Source of the DNA: Roseicyclus sp.
GTDB lineage: Bacteria; Pseudomonadota; Alphaproteobacteria; Rhodobacterales; Rhodobacteraceae
Assembly (NCBI GenBank): GCA_018401965.1
Contig: JAGYJU010000002.1
Span: 62,001 to 126,000 of the forward strand
DNA: 64,000 nucleotides
Reading direction: 5' to 3'
Position 1 is the stretch's first letter. The number at the start of each line of letters is the position of its first letter. Made by a program: the position numbers and the translations under genes. Positions 58,664 to 64,000 of the stretch are shown piece after piece. The notes beneath the pieces were generated by a model that was not told the origin of the DNA, did no database searches, and worked only from the letters and a program-made list of their open reading frames with translations.

Positions 58664-59944
58664 ATGGACGTCTTCATCGCCAGCACCATGACCGCGGGCT
58701 TGACCCCGCTGGGGCCCGCGAACCAGCGCAGCCTCGTGCTGTTGGGCGATGTGCTGCGCGACCGCCTTGGGGCGGACCATGCCAGCCTGTTTGCCGACCC
58801 GGTCCCGGGCGAATTCGGTGATCGCTTCGACTGGTATGCCCCCCAGGGTGGTGTGCCTGTTGCCTTGGCGCGCCTGTCCGAAGCCGAGCGCACCGCCCTT
58901 TGGGACAAGGTGTCATCCCTGTGCGCCGATATCTTGGCCCTTGGCGAAACGCTCAGGACCAGCCCCGACCCGCAGGAAAGATCGCTGGGCGACGCGCTGG
59001 CCAATGCCGTGGAAATTCCGGGCGAAGAGTCTGTCTATGCGCTGCGCGACGCCACCACGGGCACGCTGTCCCCGATCGTGATCAACTGGGGCTGGGTGCG
59101 CACCGAGGAACGCGCGGTGCGCGGGGTGCTGACCGGTCGTGCGGCCACCACGCGCGCGCCCCGCACCCTGCCCGCGGCAGGTCTTGCCGCAGCCACCCCG
59201 GTGCAGGCGTCGGCGGCCCCGGCTGCTGCGGCGGCACCATGGCGCATCTGGCCCTGGCTTTTGATGCTGGGCTGGCTGCTCTTGGCGCTGATCCTGGGCC
59301 TGATCCTTTGGCTGCTGATCTACCCCTGCGGCCTGATGCCGGGGCGCATCGCCTATCACTGCCCGACCCCCGTGGTGACCCAGGCCGATCCGCTTGCGGC
59401 GGACCGGCTTGTGCTTGAAGACCAGATTGCCGCGCTCGAACGGGAATTGGCGGCGCAGGATCGGATGTGCCAGCCCGTCGCCGCGCCCGCCCCGCCACAG
59501 ACGGCCCCGCCGCAGGAGGCTGCGCCCCCTGCCCCCGATCAACCCCAGGACGAGCTGGACGCGCGGTTGCAGGACCGGGGCGGCCAACTGGGCGATCTGA
59601 ATTTCGCCTTGTTCTGGAACAGCGTCGATGACATCGACATCCATGTGACCTGCCCCTCGGGCGAGCAGATCAATTACATCGCCCCGTCAGGCTGTGGCGG
59701 CACCCTTGACGTGGACGCGAATGTCGGGGGCGACCGACTGAACGACCCGGTGGAAAACATCTTCTTTTCCGACCCGCTGCCCGGGACCTACGAGGTGCGG
59801 GTGCATCTCTATTCCAACCGGACAGCCGGGCCCAAACCGTTTACGCTGCGGGTGCGCCAAAGCGATGGCACGATGCAGGACTTCTCCGGAGTGGTCTCTC
59901 CTTCTGCGCCGGATTGGCGCCAATCCATCACCGTGGGAAATTGA
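58664..59944 (+). CDS. Membrane-anchored DUF2135-like protein of the srf-like operon
   Basis: 426 aa. Cytoplasmic N-terminal domain (about 1-160; VLRDRLGADHASLFADPVPG, GTLSPIVINWGWVRTEE) similar to that of the protease, a membrane helix (about 195-220), CGL----C, a coiled coil (LEDQIAALERELAAQDRMC), a Pro-rich stalk, and a C-terminal beta domain (FALFWNSVDDIDIHVTCPSG, DVDANVGGDR, PGTYEVRVHLYSNRTAG) like the DUF2135/YfaP family. Such domains often bind ligands or other surface proteins. It may hold the place of SrfA in srfABC-type loci (inference). Confidence 0.75.
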   Translation: MDVFIASTMTAGLTPLGPANQRSLVLLGDVLRDRLGADHASLFADPVPGEFGDRFDWYAPQGGVPVALARLSEAERTALWDKVSSLCADILALGETLRTSPDPQERSLGDALANAVEIPGEESVYALRDATTGTLSPIVINWGWVRTEERAVRGVLTGRAATTRAPRTLPAAGLAAATPVQASAAPAAAAAPWRIWPWLLMLGWLLLALILGLILWLLIYPCGLMPGRIAYHCPTPVVTQADPLAADRLVLEDQIAALERELAAQDRMCQPVAAPAPPQTAPPQEAAPPAPDQPQDELDARLQDRGGQLGDLNFALFWNSVDDIDIHVTCPSGEQINYIAPSGCGGTLDVDANVGGDRLNDPVENIFFSDPLPGTYEVRVHLYSNRTAGPKPFTLRVRQSDGTMQDFSGVVSPSAPDWRQSITVGN

Positions 59945-59946
59945 CA

Positions 59947-62900
59947 ATGACACAAGCGCATTCGAACCTGGCGCCCCTGGTGGACTGGCGCGATGAAATC
60001 ACGCTGATCCCCTTTTCCGGGATCCAGATCCTGGATTTCGGGTTTCGCCTCGACGCTGTGGAACTCAAGCGCGCCGAATTCATCGAACGCGAGGTGGCCG
60101 GCAGCGAGGCCGATGGCACCTTCGAGCGCACGCTGTTGCCCTTGACCGGCGACGCGGCAAGTGACGATGCCACACGCGCCGGTGGCGGCCCCACCGATGA
60201 CAGCTATGCCATCAGCCACGAGCGGGCGCTTGAGCCGTTCCTGTCGAAATGGATACCCGTGCCCGTGCTGCGCGAAGCCAAGGAACGCGCCTTGGGCGGC
60301 GCGGTGAAATACGATCCCGGCCCCTCGAACTGGGCACGCATCCGCACGGTGGAACTCGACCATCCGGACCCCGCGACGGGCCACACCCACCGGGTGCAAC
60401 TGGCCCTCGACACCAACCTGATGGCCGCGACGCAAGGGTCGCTCTACCTTGCGCCGCTGCGCGAAGATGCCGAGGGCAAGAAGGCCTTTGCCTTTGTCAG
60501 CGAACCCGACAAGATGGATTGGTTCTTGCGGCGGCTGGAAACGGACGAGACCGGCATGGTCGTCGATCCGCAACTCTGGGTGTCGATGTGGCTCGAACAT
60601 GTCTTCCTGGCCTTCAAGACCGCCGAACGGGGCCGGCCTGTCGACCCGAACGCCCTGGATCACCAATTCGAACATTGGGCGCGCTACCTGGCCTATATCC
60701 GGTTGCTGGATGCCGCGTTGTCGGTACCCCGGATGCGCTTTGCCGACACCGTCAGCCCGACGGACCCGCTGACGCCGGTGCCGGTGGAACTGGTTCTTGA
60801 CGTCGGCAATTCGCGGACATGCGGGATCTTGTCCGAACGCCTGCCGGGTGCCACCAGTGAAGACATCGGCGACGCCTTCGAGCTGGAGGTGCGGGATCTG
60901 TCACGGCCCGAATTGATGTATCGCGGCCTGATCGAAAGCCGGGTTGAATTCGCCATCCACCAGATCGGCGAACAATCCTTTGCCAGGCGCTCTGGCCGGG
61001 GCGCGAATTTCCTTTGGCCAAGCTTTGTGCGCGTGGGCCCCGAGGCGCAGCGCCTGGTGGCGGGCGAAGAAGGCACCGAAACGGCCTCGGGCCTGTCCAG
61101 CCCCAAACGCTACCTGTGGGACCGCGAACCGGTATCGCAGGATTGGCGGTTTCATCATCATACCGGAGACATGCTGCCGTCGAACGTGTTTGCGGCCCTG
61201 CGCTTGATGAATGAAGCGGGCGACATGCTGTCCCAGGTCGGCACCGATTACACCGCGCGCGAAAAGCAGCAGAACCCGGCGCTGACCCGCCCCGCCCAGC
61301 GACCGCGCTGTTCGAGAAGCGCGCTGTTCGGGCTGATGCTGGCAGAGCTTTTCGCCCATGCCCTGGTACAGATCAACGCGCCCGCAGGCCGCGCGCTGCG
61401 CCGTGAAAGCCCGCGACCGCGCAAGCTTGAGCGCATCATCCTGACCTTGCCCACCGCCACGACCAGCCAGGAACAGGCAATCATGCGATCGCGCGCCGAA
61501 GGGGCGCTGCAACTGGTCTGGACGATGCTGGGGCTCGACAAGACCCAATCGAGCCTGTCGGAATGGCCCGAACTGATCGTGGAATGGGACGAAGCCTCTT
61601 CGACCCAGCTGGTCTATCTGTATTCCGAGCTGACGCAGAAATTCGGCGGCCAGATCGACACGTTCCTGAAGCTCAAGGGAACGCCCCGGGCGATGCCGGT
61701 GGACCCGACCGCCCGCACCGCGGTGCCAAATCGCCCCGAACCATCGCTGCGGCTGGCCTGCATCGACATCGGCGGGGGCACCACCGACCTGATGATCACG
61801 ACCTATTGGGGCGAAAAGAACCGCATGCTGCGGCCCCACCAGACCTTTCGCGAAGGGTTCCGCAAGGCCGGTGACGACCTGTTGGAACGGGTGATCGCCG
61901 ATATCATCCTGCCCGGGATCGAACAGGCCATGGAGGCGGCGGGCGGGCGCAATGCCCGCGAGGTGCTGGCAGGTCTTTTCCAATCCCGCAGTGGCCAGAC
62001 CCAACAAGGCGTCCAGACCCGCCGCCTTTTCGCCCTGCGCGTGCTGATGCCCTTGGCGGTCGAGATCCTGCGCCTGGCCGAAAAGGCCGATGCGCGCGAC
62101 CGCGTTTGCGTGTCTGTCGCGCAGGTGTTGCGCCTGGCCCGCAGCGCCGTGGATGACGAAACCGCCCCCCCTGACAGCCCCGGCGCGGCGCTTGACCGGG
62201 CCTGGGCGGGTCTGGACACAGAGACCGAGGCGCGCCCTTCGGTGCCCGACAGCCTGCTCGCCTATCTCGAAGCCGCAGCCCAGGCCAGCGGCGCCATCGC
62301 CTTTCGGCTCGCCGATCTCGACATCATCTGCACCTGCCATGACATCGACGCCATCGCGCGCGACGTCTTGGGCGACCCTTTGGCGAACATGGCCGAGGTC
62401 ATCGCCCATCTTGGCGCCGACGTGGTGCTGTTGACGGGGCGCCCGTCGCGGCTGCCTGCGGTGCGTGCCATCGTCGAGAACCTGCTGGTGGTTCCGCCCC
62501 ACCGGCTCGTGTCGATGCACAGCTACAAGACCGGCGCGTGGTACCCGTTCCTCGACCGGCTGACCCAGCGCATCGGTGATCCCAAATCCACCGTGGCCGT
62601 CGGCGCGATGCTGATCGCCATGTCGCAAGCCCGGATCGAAAACTTCACCGTGGATACCACCGCGTTCCGCATGCGCTCGACCGCGCGGTATATCGGGGTG
62701 ATGGAACGGTCGGGGCAGATCCTCGACAGCAACCTCTTGTTCCAGGACGTGGATCTTGACCACAAACCCCGGGGCAATGAATTGCGCGCCGACGTGGATC
62801 TTTATGGTCCTACCCGGATCGGATCCCGGCAATTGGCGCTGGAACGCTGGCAGGCGACACCGCTCTACAAGCTTGACATCACCACCCGCGCAGCCGCCGA

Positions 62901-63132
62901 AATGCGCCCGCTGAAAGTGCGGATCGAACGCGCCGAACAGGAAACCCTGGACAGCGAAGACGCCACCGCCGCCGCCGCGCTGGAACTTCAGGCCGCCCGC
63001 GAGGCGTTCCGCGTGGATGAAGTCAGCGACCGCAACGGCGATCAACGCAAACCCGAGGAAGTGTCGCTGCGTTTGCAGACACTGGGGTTCGCGGATGACT
63101 ATTGGATCGATACCGGCGTCTTCGGCGCCTGA
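59947..63132 (+). CDS. SrfB-family protein (Hsp70/actin-fold ATPase-like)
   Basis: 1061 aa from ATG 59947 (MTQAHSNLAPLVDW), cytoplasmic. ATPase-fold motifs: phosphate 1 LVLDVGNSRTCGIL (about 280-293), phosphate 2 LACIDIGGGTTDLMITTYW (about 605), adenosine-type motif VLLTGRPSRLPAVRAI (about 830). The large size, the position before an SrfC-like P-loop gene, and the spaced motifs fit the SrfB family, first named among SsrB-regulated genes of Salmonella; its biochemical role is not settled. It is 2 bp after the preceding gene and 10 bp before the next. Confidence 0.8.
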   Translation: MTQAHSNLAPLVDWRDEITLIPFSGIQILDFGFRLDAVELKRAEFIEREVAGSEADGTFERTLLPLTGDAASDDATRAGGGPTDDSYAISHERALEPFLSKWIPVPVLREAKERALGGAVKYDPGPSNWARIRTVELDHPDPATGHTHRVQLALDTNLMAATQGSLYLAPLREDAEGKKAFAFVSEPDKMDWFLRRLETDETGMVVDPQLWVSMWLEHVFLAFKTAERGRPVDPNALDHQFEHWARYLAYIRLLDAALSVPRMRFADTVSPTDPLTPVPVELVLDVGNSRTCGILSERLPGATSEDIGDAFELEVRDLSRPELMYRGLIESRVEFAIHQIGEQSFARRSGRGANFLWPSFVRVGPEAQRLVAGEEGTETASGLSSPKRYLWDREPVSQDWRFHHHTGDMLPSNVFAALRLMNEAGDMLSQVGTDYTAREKQQNPALTRPAQRPRCSRSALFGLMLAELFAHALVQINAPAGRALRRESPRPRKLERIILTLPTATTSQEQAIMRSRAEGALQLVWTMLGLDKTQSSLSEWPELIVEWDEASSTQLVYLYSELTQKFGGQIDTFLKLKGTPRAMPVDPTARTAVPNRPEPSLRLACIDIGGGTTDLMITTYWGEKNRMLRPHQTFREGFRKAGDDLLERVIADIILPGIEQAMEAAGGRNAREVLAGLFQSRSGQTQQGVQTRRLFALRVLMPLAVEILRLAEKADARDRVCVSVAQVLRLARSAVDDETAPPDSPGAALDRAWAGLDTETEARPSVPDSLLAYLEAAAQASGAIAFRLADLDIICTCHDIDAIARDVLGDPLANMAEVIAHLGADVVLLTGRPSRLPAVRAIVENLLVVPPHRLVSMHSYKTGAWYPFLDRLTQRIGDPKSTVAVGAMLIAMSQARIENFTVDTTAFRMRSTARYIGVMERSGQILDSNLLFQDVDLDHKPRGNELRADVDLYGPTRIGSRQLALERWQATPLYKLDITTRAAAEMRPLKVRIERAEQETLDSEDATAAAALELQAAREAFRVDEVSDRNGDQRKPEEVSLRLQTLGFADDYWIDTGVFGA

Positions 63133-63142
63133 GAGAGGAAGC

Positions 63143-64000
63143 ATGGATATGAGCGACCCGGATACTCTCTCCGCCCAGTGCACGGCTGTCGCAGAGGCCA
63201 GCCAGAAGGCCGCCGCCTGGGTCAGCGACCCCGCCAATTCCGAGCTGGTCGGCGCGGCGGCCAAATCCAACGTGAAATCGCTGCGCCGCGTGACGCGCCG
63301 GGCGCGCAAGCTGGCAAAAGCGGCCAAGACCCGCATGTCGGTCAGCGTGTTCGGGCCCAGCCAAGCCGGAAAATCCTTCCTGGTCTCGGTTCTCGCCCGG
63401 CCCGAAGCGGGCGAACTGCACTCTGCCTATGACCATCCGGATGGTACGCTGAACTATCTGCGCGAGGTGAACCCCGAAGGCCAGGGCGAAAGCACCGGCC
63501 TCGTGACCCGTTTCACGATGGTGCGCGAACACACGCCACCCGGCTTTCCGATCAAGCTGACGCTGCTGAGCGAAGCGGATATCCTGCGCACCATTCTGAA
63601 CAGCTTTTTCAACGACGGCGACAATTCCGAGGAACCGCCCGAGCCCGGCGACCTGTCGGCGCATTTCGAAAAATTCAATGCCCGCGCCAGTGCCCCGGTG
63701 CCGGGCCTGTCCCATGACGACGTGTTGGAGGTGGGCGAATACGTGGATCGCACCTTTGCGCGCACCGCCTATGCCGCCGCGCTGAAACCCTTTTGGGAAG
63801 AGGCCGCCGACCTAGCGCCGCGCCTGTCGCGCCCCGACCGCGAGGCCTTTTTCGCGATCATCTGGGGCAACCATGCCCCGCTTGGCCAATTGTACCGCAA
63901 GCTGGCCGATGCGCTGGCCGCCATCGACCATGCCGAAGTGGTCTACGTGGGTCTCGATGCGCTGGTGCCACGGGAAACCTCCATCATCGACGTCAAGACC
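63143..64000 (+). CDS. SrfC-like P-loop protein, N-terminal part (runs off window end)
   Basis: First 286 codons; the rest is outside. After a helical N-terminus (SNVKSLRRVTRRARKLAKAA) comes a Walker A loop VFGPSQAGKSFLVSVLARP (GPSQAGKS at about 70-77), then an insertion rich in acid residues and a helical part. This fits the dynamin-like or GTPase-like 'putative virulence factor' SrfC family. Start ATG 63143, or 63149 with better spacing from GAGAGAGG. Co-transcribed with SrfB. Confidence 0.8.
   Translation, partial: MDMSDPDTLSAQCTAVAEASQKAAAWVSDPANSELVGAAAKSNVKSLRRVTRRARKLAKAAKTRMSVSVFGPSQAGKSFLVSVLARPEAGELHSAYDHPDGTLNYLREVNPEGQGESTGLVTRFTMVREHTPPGFPIKLTLLSEADILRTILNSFFNDGDNSEEPPEPGDLSAHFEKFNARASAPVPGLSHDDVLEVGEYVDRTFARTAYAAALKPFWEEAADLAPRLSRPDREAFFAIIWGNHAPLGQLYRKLADALAAIDHAEVVYVGLDALVPRETSIIDVKT

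Overview
The window looks like a piece of a chromosome from a marine alphaproteobacterium of the Rhodobacteraceae (Roseobacter group). Supporting signs are high GC, a dmdA-acuI pair for dimethylsulfoniopropionate (DMSP) breakdown, a two-piece circularly permuted tmRNA, an alphaproteobacterial LexA box (GTTC-N7-GTTC) before recA, a CtrA-type box (TTAA-N7-TTAA) before a cckA-like hybrid kinase, and familiar gene strings such as fumC/DUF4169/RHH and coaD/PPIase/PPIase.

Layout. 1-13.9 kb, mostly minus strand: alaS (cut by the window start), recA, cckA (split by a frameshift), an RsmB-type RNA methyltransferase, guaB, rlmE, acuI, dmdA, dinB-like, DUF1326 and DUF2182 genes. 14-16 kb: a small secreted three-repeat protein and an orphan polyamine-type solute-binding protein. 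16.05-18.2 kb: an ISAs1-family element carrying a nested IS5-family element, both with target duplications, landed 10 bp upstream of the ssrA promoter. 18.2-22.2 kb: ssrA, DUF4345, sspB, a PmtA-like methyltransferase, fumC, DUF4169 and RHH. 22.2-24 kb: an AT-richer glycosyltransferase/methyltransferase pair. 24-27.8 kb: tusA, ccdA, a hydrolase-like membrane protein and a cytochrome P450. 27.8-33.2 kb: a potABC-like transporter without binding protein, two PPIases, coaD and a CBS protein. 33.2-39.6 kb: valine catabolism (LysR regulator, mmsA, isobutyryl-CoA dehydrogenase, 3-hydroxyisobutyryl-CoA hydrolase, mmsB). 39.7-49.1 kb: alaX, mscS, cysK, a NUDIX fusion, a photolyase/Cfa open frame and ppx. 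49.4-54.2 kb: a corrinoid/tetrahydrofolate one-carbon cluster. 54.25 kb: tRNA-Gly(CCC). 54.6-64 kb: a six-gene operon related to srfABC, running off the window end.

The srf-like operon is the best candidate for a poorly described system. It joins a secreted peptidoglycan-binding protein, three membrane-anchored proteins that share a TM/Cys/coiled-coil/Pro-rich stalk but carry different periplasmic heads (unknown Cys-rich domain, trypsin-like protease, DUF2135-like beta domain), an Hsp70/actin-fold ATPase (SrfB family) and a P-loop protein (SrfC-like).

A second theme is about a dozen one- or two-base indels, mostly in G/C runs, that break otherwise well conserved genes between 4 and 47 kb (cckA, dinB, DUF2182, ISAs1 transposase, potC, lysR, mmsA, mmsB three times, mscS twice, and probably the stop between photolyase and cfa). 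Each can be restored by a small edit. They most simply reflect uncorrected sequence errors, so 'pseudogene' calls here should be read with that in mind.
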